In this document: piece after piece, positions 36,355 through 44,652 of the stretch | Position numbering within the stretch: position 1 is the first letter of the stretch | Layout: each line of letters opens with the position of its first letter | NCBI GenBank assembly: GCA_963971575.1 | Contig: OZ020617.1 | Span: 18,499,403-18,563,402, forward strand | Reading direction: 5' to 3' | Source of the DNA: Liopterus haemorrhoidalis | Lineage: Eukaryota > Arthropoda > Insecta > Coleoptera > Dytiscidae | Length of the DNA stretch: 64,000 bases | Translations under genes and position numbers: made by a program | Notes under the pieces: model-generated | What the model was told of the DNA's origin: nothing | The model's database searches: none | The model's input: the letters and a program-made list of their open reading frames with translations, nothing else

Positions 36355-37317
36355 TCATTTGATGTAAGTTCCCTTTTCACTTTGATTCCCGTTATAGAAC
36401 TAAAAAATATAATTCAAAGACATTTGTTAAAAAGTAACTTAAACCCCATTTTGCGTACTGAAGTAACAGATTTATTAGATATTTGCCTTGAACAAAATTA
36501 TTTTATATTTAACAATTTATTTTATAGGCAAGAAGAAGGATTACCGATGGGTTCACCCCTATCACCTTTATTAGCAGAAATATTTATGAACAATTTTGAA
36601 AATATAATAATGAACAATAAATCTTTTAATAAGAGTCTCTCATTTTGGTACAGATATGTCGATGACGTCATTTGTCTCTGGACTGGTACAGAAATGCAAC
36701 TAAATTCTTTCTTTAATTATATTAATAGCATTTATCCAACTATTAATTTCACTATGGAATTAGAAACTAATAATAATCTAAATTTCTTAGATATTATCGT
36801 TTCTCACAACAACAATAAATTTCACTTTGACATTTTCCGAAAACCTACATACTGTGATACCACTATCCCATCTAATTCACAACATCCATATAGTACCAAA
36901 ATGTCCGTGTTCAATAGTTTCTTTGACAGACTCTTAAATGTTCCACTTTCTGAATTAAATTTTAATAAAGAATTAGAAACCATTTATAGTATTGCTGCTG
37001 ATAATGGCTATTCACAAGCCGAAATGAATAAAATTCTGTTTAAAAAACAAACTAAGCATTTGCTCAAATTAGTCTACAGTATTGAAAGTCCTTCAGACAA
37101 GATCTATATAAAAATCACATACTTAGGCAAAATTAGTTATAAAATTGGCAATAAACTTAGGAAAATAAATATAACACCGGCTTACTATAATCAAAAAACT
37201 ATTAAAAATTTCTTAGTTAATAATAAAATAGACAAAATCGGTCTTATTGATAAAAGTGGAATTTATAAGATTAAATGTCAAGACTGTGACCACGTTTTTA
37301 TAAGAAAAAACACGTAG
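36355..37317 (+). CDS. Penelope-like reverse transcriptase (5'-truncated ORF)
   Basis: This long uninterrupted ORF encodes a Penelope-type reverse transcriptase, which copies element RNA using a nicked DNA end as primer. Motifs in order: SFDVSSLFTLIPV at the very start (first catalytic Asp), EEGLPMGSPLSPLLAEIFM near residues 62-80, YRYVDDVICLW near 101-111 (YVDD box, both Asp kept), NNLNFLDIIVSH near 141-152, and the family hallmark FRKPTYCDTTIPSNSQHPYS near 160-180. The last 20 residues (SGIYKIKCQDCDHVFI) begin the GIY-YIG endonuclease. There is no ATG start: the frame opens directly out of the inverted arm, so the N-terminus is missing. Full-length family members are more than twice as long. 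Confidence 0.9.
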   Translation, partial: SFDVSSLFTLIPVIELKNIIQRHLLKSNLNPILRTEVTDLLDICLEQNYFIFNNLFYRQEEGLPMGSPLSPLLAEIFMNNFENIIMNNKSFNKSLSFWYRYVDDVICLWTGTEMQLNSFFNYINSIYPTINFTMELETNNNLNFLDIIVSHNNNKFHFDIFRKPTYCDTTIPSNSQHPYSTKMSVFNSFFDRLLNVPLSELNFNKELETIYSIAADNGYSQAEMNKILFKKQTKHLLKLVYSIESPSDKIYIKITYLGKISYKIGNKLRKINITPAYYNQKTIKNFLVNNKIDKIGLIDKSGIYKIKCQDCDHVFIRKNT

Positions 37318-37564
37318 AAAATTTAAGATTAGGTTCAAAGAACATTTGAGCGCCAATAAAACCAGATTCCTCAAATGTCGCAAAGCATTGCATTTCTAAT
37401 AACCACATCTTTAACACAGATGACTGCTCGGTAATTCATATAAATAACAATAACCAAAGACTTATTCTCCTAGAACATTTGGAAATCCACAAACAATTAC
37501 AGTCAAGAATACCCATAATGAATGAACAGGTAGAGTTATACAACAGCCCTATAATAAAACTATA
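37260..37564 (+). pseudogene. GIY-YIG endonuclease part, two frameshifts
   Basis: After the RT stop (37315-37317) the endonuclease continues in a second frame, KTRRKFKIRFKEHLSANKT and RFLKCRKALHF (conserved R......EH). It then moves to a third frame, SNHIFNTDDCSVIHINNNNQ, then RLILLEHLEIHKQLQ and a C-terminal NEQVELYNSPIIKL ending in TAA at 37562-37564. The conserved Glu of the LLEHLEI helix is present. In the usual YIG motif the sequence here reads VFI and lacks the G. Two single-base indels near 37310 and 37398 are enough to explain the breaks. Confidence 0.8.
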
Positions 37565-37752
37565 ATTGTCACCTTATTTGTAACCTCCCCCAACCACCTA
37601 CCTCTGTACAGACATAGTATATATATTATTGCATTTTTATTTTTAGTTAGTTTAATTTGTAACTCTTGAGAATGGCTTAATAGCCGAAATACGTATTGAG
37701 TAAAATAAATATATTTGTGAAACCAACCTAGTGTTTTAATTGAATATTGTTA

Positions 37753-38038
37753 TTTAATGATGTTTCACCTAGGAATAACGGAAAACTCTACCCAATCTAT
37801 TTTTATAGATTGTTTATTTAATTGTTAACGGCTTCAATCAATGATGTAGGTATGCCAATAATTTCTTTTTAGTAATTTTTGAATTAAACTTCTTGACAAA
37901 GGTTACCTAACAGCATGGTAATTTTAATATTTGATATGGTGCTGCGAAATAAATAACAGTTTTTAGGCCAAACCATCGCCTGTGGACCTTCAATCACGAT
38001 GTTCTTCCTACCTTGAACCCTGTTTCGATTATTTTGTT
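37753..38038. other. no feature seen
   Basis: A short spacer without ORF or repeat. Confidence 0.5.
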
Positions 38039-38314
38039 AGGGTATACAGAGCCGCAGTAAGGGGGGAGGACGGCCCCTAGCGCACTAAGGAAAAGGGCGC
38101 CATTGTAAAGGTGGATCACTTGGATTTTGCGAGGTGAGGACCTTTTTTTTTGCTCGTTTCTTGGAATTTGAGAGGTGAGGACCTTCTTTTTTTGCTCGTC
38201 ATTTGGATTTTGGGAGTTGAAGACCTGTTTTTTTTTTTTTTTTTTTTGCCATGGGCGCCAAAACACTGCTCTGCCCCTAGCGCAAGTTTTCCTTACTGTG
38301 GCTCTGAGGGTATA
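38039..38314. mobile_element. hAT MITE, perfect 8-bp duplication
   Basis: The element is 38047-38306 (260 bp) between AGGGTATA at 38039-38046 and 38307-38314. Ends are CAGAGCCGCAGTAAG and, inverted, CAGAGCCACAGTAAG. Inside, a ~40-bp unit (GAGGTGAGGACC followed by a T run) is repeated three times (about 38115-38250). It has no coding capacity; the ORFs on both strands come from the repeats. Confidence 0.95.
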
Positions 38315-39424
38315 TGTTTGGGTATAAAAGGTATATTTTTTATTTAAAAATAACTGTCATTTCATTTATCTAGTCCATCCGTTGAGATACAACTTCTACC
38401 AAATAGACACATGATATAAAGCGGGTTTATAAGATTAAAGAGACTTGATCAAGTCAGCTGAATTCAATTGACTTACATTCAGTTACTAGTTTAAAAGTTT
38501 CATTTGAAATGAATGCATGCCAGTGGATTATGGTATTATGCAGAGCTGTTTTCCAAGCGGCTTAATATTAGCTAGTGAATTAGAACAACATTTTCGTAAA
38601 TAAACAAAAACAACGGAGAAGGAGAATATGGGATAAAGACTGCATTAGTCGAAGAGGAGCACACAGTGCCTCAAATAATTTCATACTTGAACTAAGATTG
38701 GAAGGTCCAAATAATTACAAAAATTTGCTACGAGTGAATGAAATTCAAATCGACGAGTTATTAATAAAAATTTAATTTCGAATTTAACCTCTTCCTGCGT
38801 TATTTCGATACCTCATCTATATTTATTTATATCATCCATATCATTTATTTATTTAACACCCTAGAATTTTTGTTCCTATATTTATTACATTTTGAGTTTC
38901 ATAAACATTTGACAGATTTTTCTTCTGACTTGCCGTCTTTTCTTCACTGTGAGTTGATTGCAAAAGTTAAAAATGTTTCAACTCGCATTGTTTAACTCAT
39001 TTGATCAACTGATTTAAGTTGAATGGGTTTAGACGTTCAATTCGAAAGCAAGTCACTTGATAGATGTATACCTGCCTACGAATGCTTAAAAACCAAACTT
39101 ACATCTAAGGTACATAAATGTACATATAAGGTACATAAAGTACATAACATATATGTCATCTAGACGAATTTTAAAAAATGAGAAGGTAGATAGATTTCTA
39201 TTTATAAAAGTTTGTTGCTCAAAAACACATTTTTGGAATAAGTATGTAATAATAAATGTTTCTTTGATATACTTACGAAAGCCTGAAAAAATGCGTTGTT
39301 CAATAGACCTGTAGAGTGATTTTAAGTTTTTTTATTTATGTTATCCAGTTTTTATACATATGCATATTTAATTTTGTAACTTTCGATATGATTTTGGCAA
39401 AAAAATAATTATAATAACTTTTAC
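38315..39424. other. AT-rich DNA, no feature seen
   Basis: Nothing supportable. GTACATAAATGTACATATAAG-like short repeats lie near 39110-39145. Confidence 0.45.
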
Positions 39425-39506
39425 ATTTTCAAATTTACGTCATTGTGACATAACTGTCATCAGTGGATATTCTGCTTATTAGTATTCGGCGAAATTAATT
39501 ATTTCT

Positions 39507-39526
39507 CTCTCTCTCTCTCTCTCTCG
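39507..39526. repeat. (CT)n microsatellite
   Basis: About ten CT units, absent at the matching place in copy A. Confidence 0.9.
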
Positions 39527-39589
39527 ACTGCATGGACATCCATGCATTTATGTTATCTCTTGTTAATGTTGTCAAACATAGAGATTGTT

Positions 39590-39917
39590 CTTTATATCAG
39601 TGTTTATATCAACGTACCGCGGACCAGTCAAATATTTAAGTTTCTACCACGGACCAGTAAAATATTTAATATTGTACCGCGGACCCCTAAAAATAAATGT
39701 ACTACTAAACAAACTGTATATGTAAACTCTACATATATCTTAGTAATAAAAAATCACTGTAAAATGAACAAAATACACAGAAAATGAACAAAATATCATA
39801 AAAAAATAACAAGAAATCTCAAAAATAATAATTTATAAGCCTTTCGCGGACCACTAAAATTTTGCAAAGGACCACCAATGGTCCGCGGACCACCGGTTGA
39901 GTAACACTGCTTTATAT
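39590..39917. mobile_element. hAT MITE, perfect 8-bp duplication
   Basis: The element is 39598-39909 (312 bp) between CTTTATAT at 39590-39597 and 39910-39917. It starts CAGTGTTTATATCAACG and ends TTGAGTAACACTG. The subterminal word ACCGCGGACCA and its inverse TGGTCCGCGGACC recur near both ends, with further copies of CGCGGACCA inside. It is non-coding and interrupts the dispersed repeat. Confidence 0.95.
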
Positions 39918-40024
39918 CATTTTATCTTTTGATCATCTGTTTTAAAAATTAATGAAAATAAAAAAATAATGGGTATCATTGACATCATTTGCAGATATAT
40001 TAATCGAAGACTCCTGTATCCAGT

Positions 40025-41276
40025 TACCAGGTCTACAAGTATGAAATGCGGATTTTTTTCAAACTTGCCGCGCAAACAGAGTGTATAGTTCAAAGTTTCA
40101 ACACATATGGCGTTTTGTTAAGTTATCATTAAGTGTCAAATGCGTATAGGTTATAATTTGAAAAGTGATCATATAGTTTTGTTTTACTGTGTTAAAAATG
40201 TCAAATTTTGTGCCAAATAAAGAGCATTCGCGGACAGTACTACTGTTTTGTTTTCATTTGAAAAAAACTGCTGCTGAATCATACCGACTGCTTCGAGAAG
40301 TTTATGGTGAATATGGTCCATCGCAAGATACGTGTGAACGATGGTTTCGGCGTTTCAAAATTGGTGACTTTGATCTTACAGACAAAGAACATGGAAAACC
40401 TCCAAAAAAATATGAAGATACAAAATTGGAAACATTGCTACAGGAAGACGATAGTCAATCACAAAAACAACTAGCAGAGCAGTTAGGCGTTAGTCAACAA
40501 GCTGTTTCCAATCGCCTACGAGAGATGGGTAAGATCCAGAAAGTCGGCAGATGGGTTCCACATGCATTGAATGAGAGGCAGATGGAAAAACGCAAAAACA
40601 CTTGTGAAATGTTGCTTGCACGATACAAAAGAAAGTATTTTTTGCATCGTATCATTACTGGCGATGAAAAATGGATTTATTTTAAAAATCCCAAACGCAA
40701 AAAATCATGGGTGAACCCAGGCTCACCATCCACATCAACTGCAAGACCGAATCGCTTTGGCAAAAAGACAATGCTCTGTACTTGGTGGGACCAGAAGGGT
40801 GTGGTCTATTATGAATTGTTAAAACCTGGTGAAACAGTTAATACCCAACGCTACCAACAATAACTGATCGAATTGAACCATTCGCTGCTCATTAAACGAC
40901 CAGAATACGAAAGAAGACAGCACAAGGTAATCTTTCTTCACGATAACGGTCCATCACATAAGGCAAAAGCAGTTTGCAACACATTGGAGACACTCAAGTG
41001 GGAAGTGCTATCCCATGCCGCTTACTCACCAGACTTGGCCCCTTCAGATTACCACTTGTTCGCATCGATGGGTCACGCACTTGCCGAGCTGCACTTTTGT
41101 TGATATGAAAATGTGAAAGAATGACTAGATGAATGGTTTTCGGGGAAAGGTGAAAGAGGGGAAAAATGTATAACTTCTAATGGAGCATTTTGAATAAATA
41201 AACTTTTACTGTTCTTTTGAGTTTAATGTGTTTTATTTAAAAAAAAAATCCGCATTTCATATTTGTAGACCTGATA
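40025..41276 (+). mobile_element. mariner (DD34D) transposon
   Basis: The element is 40027-41274 (1248 bp) between TA at 40025-40026 and 41275-41276. Terminal inverted repeats are CCAGGTCTACAAGTATGAAA and, from the other end, TCAGGTCTACAAATATGAAA, continuing through TGCGGATTTTTTT for about 33 bp. Size and ends are those of a full mariner with a small C-terminal deletion. Confidence 0.95.
40198..41205 (+). pseudogene. mariner DD34D transposase, three stops
   Basis: The protein starts at the ATG of [17 protein letters not shown]. An N-terminal domain with two helix-turn-helix motifs ([39 protein letters not shown]) is followed by WVPHAL and the catalytic domain: [21 protein letters not shown] and LAPSDYHLFASMGHALAE. 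The second and third Asp are separated by 34 residues, the mariner signature. Lesions are a TAA at 40861-40863 where relatives have a Gln codon, a TGA at 41101-41103, another TGA at about 41122, and a loss of roughly 20 residues after the DEWF segment. The frame is otherwise continuous, so this copy is fairly young. Confidence 0.92.
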
Positions 41277-41427
41277 AAGGTCACTAAAAGGGCGGCATTT
41301 AAAACTCTTTAATATTTAATAATTAATAACTTTCTTATGGAATAAGATATTTTTTTTTGCTTCATAATATTTTCTGATTGTTAATATTTGAGGTGCTAAT
41401 TCTATATTTCATTAGTTTAATATCATT

Positions 41428-41830
41428 CTACAAGTCTATTATAAGATTGCCCTTCTCAGGTACCATTGGCCTACTTTTCATGTCTCCTTCAGTTAGGTAT
41501 TTTCCACGCATTAAGTTCTGTATAAGTGTTTTCCACTTCACTGCTTCACTTATCATTATTGATATTATTTGGCCAACTTCTTCTTTCATGTTGTATACAT
41601 ATTCATACCATTTTAAAACTCTATTCTCCAGTCGTTTTGTCAGAGTTGAAATAACTTTCATTCTCATCCCATATTTTCTGTATTTTTATCCTATATTTTA
41701 TGGGGTCTTGCAAACAACCACCTCGACAGTTCTTTCCCTGTTTCTTAGTTTGTCTGTGACAGTCCTCGTTTCTCCTCCATACGAGTTTTTATTTTTAGTT
41801 AGTATGTTTTTATTTTCTCTATGATAACAT
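41428..41830 (-). pseudogene. RTE-like LINE C-terminal relic
   Basis: On the minus strand, GGETRTVTDKLRNRERT (about 41780-41730) matches the YGsETW.lt...... segment. The open frame 41667-41428 follows with ISTLTKRLENRVLKWYEYVY and NMKEEVGQI, the conserved I...R....LKWyGHv.RM.EE. It borders the dispersed repeat copy B. The ORF on the opposite strand (41378-41824) is its shadow. Confidence 0.6.
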
Positions 41831-41904
41831 AAAAAAAATTCTCTCTTGTTTGTTTTGTTTTATATTTATTACATTTGTTACCATGTGAGTTGCCCTTTTT
41901 CTTC

Positions 41905-42688
41905 TTAAGCCGCATTCAGAGCTCTTAAATCAATAGCTTATACACTGTAGCTTATGGACTGTTCACTGTCACCAGAAAGTTTGTCATATGATAAGACGTG
42001 AAACCGTTCAGACCTCCAAATTTAATACGCTGCTTGTTGTGGATTGTGCATAATTTTCTTAACTTATAGGTAGTGAAATGTTTTAATGAGACAGACATAT
42101 AAACACATTGGCTATCGCATTCTATCAGTGACACCGTAGTTATCGAATACCTTTACATAACCTAACATAATGTCATCATTAACAAATCTTGATCAAAATT
42201 ACAAAGGCGGACAGTAAATATGATCAATTTAGGTAATTAAGTAGTTTAAATCTAAGACAACAGAATAATAAGAACGATAATACATATAAAATATTTTACG
42301 AAGCTAAATAGTACGTTTTAAAATTCACAGACGGCGGGCTATTCGTAACGTACTAATTTATAACAGATGTTAAAGCTGCATTCAGAGCTCAGTAAATTAA
42401 CAGCCTGTGCGTTATGGATAGTTTTTAAACGAGTGCAATTGGTATAATCGGACAAGCTCGTACTATATCGCTCAACAGTAGTATAGCAACGACAAAGCAC
42501 GACATGTCCGATCATACCAAATGACCTCGTTTAAAATTTATCCATAGCGTACAACGTGTTGATTTACAGAGCTCTGAATGCAGCTTAACGGTACATGGAA
42601 CGTTAAAAGAATGCATTAAAATATAAGTCAGAGCGTACAACGAACAGTCTTTAACTCGTTAATTTAAAGAGGTCTGAATGCGGATTTA
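41905..42688. mobile_element. outer MITE of a TTAA-bounded family
   Basis: The left end reads TTAAGCCGCATTCAGAGCTC and the right end, inverted, TAAATCCGCATTCAGACCTC, with weaker similarity for a further 50 bp. A second, complete member of the same family lies inside it (42370-42588). There is no coding capacity. TTAA on the left points to a piggyBac-like target, but the right side reads TTTA, so that is tentative. Confidence 0.55.
42370..42588. mobile_element. inner MITE, long inverted repeats, TTAA ends
   Basis: TTAA at 42370-42373 and 42585-42588 bound 211 bp that form an almost complete palindrome. GCTGCATTCAGAGCTC at the left pairs with GAGCTCTGAATGCAGC at the right, and similarity continues through GTTATGGAT/ATCCATAGC, AAACGAG/CTCGTTT and ATCGGACA/TGTCCGAT. 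Arm length is close to 90-100 bp. Confidence 0.75.
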
Positions 42689-43257
42689 CACTTATTAAAA
42701 CTATTGTAATGAAATGTAACTTATGAAATAGTTTTTATAACTTCTCTTGAACAAATGACAATGTCCAGAGCATGTCCCTCAGGTTATTATATACAGGTAA
42801 AATATACGCGAAGTTTAACATAATAGCTACATTTATAAATGTAGGAATATTCCCAGTCTGAAATCCAGTACGACAAACTCATAATATATATAATTTAAAC
42901 TTGGCACTTTGAGAAATGCACCCGTACCTATTTAAGTACAGACATCTAGAGTAAATGCATATGGCAAACATAAAATTAACATTGCGAGACTAGCTATACT
43001 GCAATTTTATTATACAGTGGTTCGCAATAGTCAGATAACTTAATTGAATTTGACGGTAAAATTGTGTTAGATCAAGAATCGTGTATATGACATAGTAGAA
43101 AATAAAAGGATACAAGTCGAGAACTTAAATAGGGACAGTTATAGTTAACGTTTCTTCTCGAGATTTCCTATTTATCATTTCTCGAAAAAACACAATTATT
43201 TCAATTGTTTGTATGTGTATTTGGTTTTATTTTTAACGTATCTTAATTTCATCGCCC
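42689..43257. other. AT-rich DNA, no feature seen
   Basis: Nothing supportable upstream of the CCAAT repeats. Confidence 0.45.
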
Positions 43258-43377
43258 GTCAGGAAATCACAGGACAAGATATCACCCGTTAGCCAATCAC
43301 GAGAGAGGGTGTCACCTGTCAGCTAATCAAGAGACAGGGTGTTCCCAGTTAGCCAATCATGAGAAAAATTGACGTCA
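43258..43377 (+). repeat. four 30-bp tandem units with CCAAT motifs
   Basis: Units start at exactly 30-bp steps (43258, 43288, 43318, 43348). The consensus is about GTYAGCCAATCACGAGA, then a GGGTGTCACC-like part. The middle contains AGCCAATCA, a good CCAAT box. The first unit is the most diverged. Two more diverged units occur at about 44403 and 44432, beyond the 121-bp array. Confidence 0.85.
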
Positions 43378-43431
43378 TAATGTTACCGATACTATATAAA
43401 GACACTTGCTAATTATATAGTTAGATTATTT
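43315..43431 (+). promoter_or_regulatory. promoter-like module, left copy (CCAAT, CRE, TATA)
   Basis: Within 70 bp lie two CCAAT-type boxes, the CRE-like palindrome TGACGTCA at 43369-43376 and a TATA-like CTATATAAAG at about 43391-43400. The 121-bp array starts 80 bp beyond the TATA word. Most of the module is repeated in direct orientation at 44402-44522. Function is inferred from motif order only; an AT-rich genome produces TATA words by chance. Confidence 0.4.
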
Positions 43432-43480
43432 ATTCACAAAACTTTTTAAGATGGGAAAACGTAAATTGGCAAAAATAATT

Positions 43481-44401
43481 TATGCCTACGAAATCCTAGA
43501 CATTTATGTATGTAATTATATTCGTTGATTCTTAGAGAATAAATTGGCAAAATATTGTTCATATCGGTTAAAGGATATAGGCGTGTCTAGAGTTTTTCTT
43601 TTATGCCTACGAAACCCTAAAAATTTAAATATGTAATTTTATCCGCAGTTTCTTAGTGAATAAATCTATAAAATATTTTTCATATTGATCATAAGATATA
43701 GGAGTGTCTAGAGTTGCTTGTTTATGTCTACGAAACCCTAGATATTTCTGTAAATAACTATATTTGTAGATTCTGAGAAAATAAATCTGCAAAATATAGT
43801 TCATATCACTCAAAGAATGTACGAGTGCCTAGAGTTTCTTGTTAATGCCTACAAAATCCTAGACATTTCTAAACGTTATTTTATACGCAGATTCTAAGGA
43901 AATAAATCTGCAAAATATTTTTCATATCTATAATAGGATATAGGAGTGTCTAGAGTTTCTTGTTTATGCCTACGAAATCCTGGACATTTCTATACGTTAT
44001 TTTATCCGCAGATTCTTAGAAAATAAATCCGCAAAATATTTCTCCTATCGATCATAGAATATAGGAGTGTCTAGAATTTCTTGTTTATGCCTACGAAACC
44101 CTATAAATTTCTATACGATATTTTATCCGGAGATTCTTAGAAAATAAATCTGCAAAATATTTTTCATATCTATCATAGGATATAGGAGTATCTAGAGTTT
44201 CTTGTTTATGCCTATGAAACCCTAGACATTTGTATATGTTATTTTATACGCAGTTTCTTAGAGATAAATCTGCAAAATATTGTTCATATCGGTAAAATCA
44301 TATAGTAGTATCTATAGTTTCTTGTTTATGCTTACGAAATCCTACACATTTATATATGTAATTATATTCATAGATTCTTAGAGAATAAATCTGCAAAATA
44401 G
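43481..44401 (+). repeat. 121-bp tandem array, 7.6 units
   Basis: Units begin with TATGCCTACGAAA at 43481, 43602, 43723, 43843, 43965, 44086, 44207 and 44327 (the last one partial). The period is 120-122 bp. Conserved blocks in each unit are CCTACGAAACCCTAGACATT, then GCAGATTCTTAGAGAATAAA followed by TCTGCAAAATATT, then GGATATAGGAGTGTCTAGAG and TTTCTTGTT. Units differ by perhaps 10-20%, so the array is not freshly amplified. There is no ORF common to the units. It is not a CRISPR array: repeat and spacer parts cannot be told apart. Confidence 0.95.
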
Positions 44402-44522
44402 CTGTCAATCAAGAGACCTCAAGAGTCCCCAGTTAGCCAATCACGAGAACCTTAGGAAAAATTACGTCACCGTGTTACCCAGATCACAAACACACACTAG
44501 CTAATTATATATGTACGATTAA
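44402..44522 (+). promoter_or_regulatory. promoter-like module, right copy (diverged)
   Basis: This is a direct repeat of 43315-43431. CTGTCAATCAAGAGAC, CAGTTAGCCAATCACGAGA, AAAAATTACGTCAC (CRE degraded to a half site), GTGTTACC and ACTAGCTAATTATATA follow in the same order. The clear TATAAAG of the left copy is not conserved. Together the two copies flank the 121-bp array like short terminal direct repeats. Confidence 0.5.
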
Positions 44523-44652
44523 TTCTCAGCTAGCTCACATTGCATATAACTAGTCAATCACGTATGTGTAAACACCCTTACAAGCAGTGGTGTAGTGCTA
44601 AATGAAAATGTGCGGGAGCTCCCCCCATTCACGTAAGGAAGTTCAAAATAAG

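Larger units (their letters stand above)
35956..37752 (+). mobile_element. Penelope-like element with ~400-bp inverted arms
   Basis: The segment 35956-36352 is the reverse complement of 37353-37752, with roughly 97% identity by eye (about a dozen differences). The arms flank about 1 kb of Penelope-type reverse transcriptase and the start of its GIY-YIG endonuclease. The right arm is the natural 3' end, including the last endonuclease codons and the 3' untranslated region. The left arm is an inverted copy of it joined to a 5'-truncated RT. Inverted and partial terminal copies are known for Penelope elements. The arms extend outward to TTAACAATATTCAATT / AATTGAATATTGTTA. Confidence 0.9.
39425..41440 (+). 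repeat. dispersed repeat, copy B, split by two transposons
   Basis: The pieces 39425-39597, 39918-40024 and 41277-41440 align in order with copy A at 2985-3440. The gaps are exactly a hAT MITE (39598-39909) with its duplication and a mariner (40027-41274) with its TA. A CT microsatellite (39507-39526) is also inserted relative to copy A. This is an empty-site versus filled-site comparison within one window. Confidence 0.7.

Noticed and set aside
41378..41824. 148-residue hydrophobic ORF
   Set aside because: It is the antisense shadow of an RTE-like LINE relic on the minus strand.
43481..44401. CRISPR-like periodic array
   Set aside because: The whole 121-bp unit is repeated, with no alternation of conserved repeats and unique spacers, and the window is eukaryotic.
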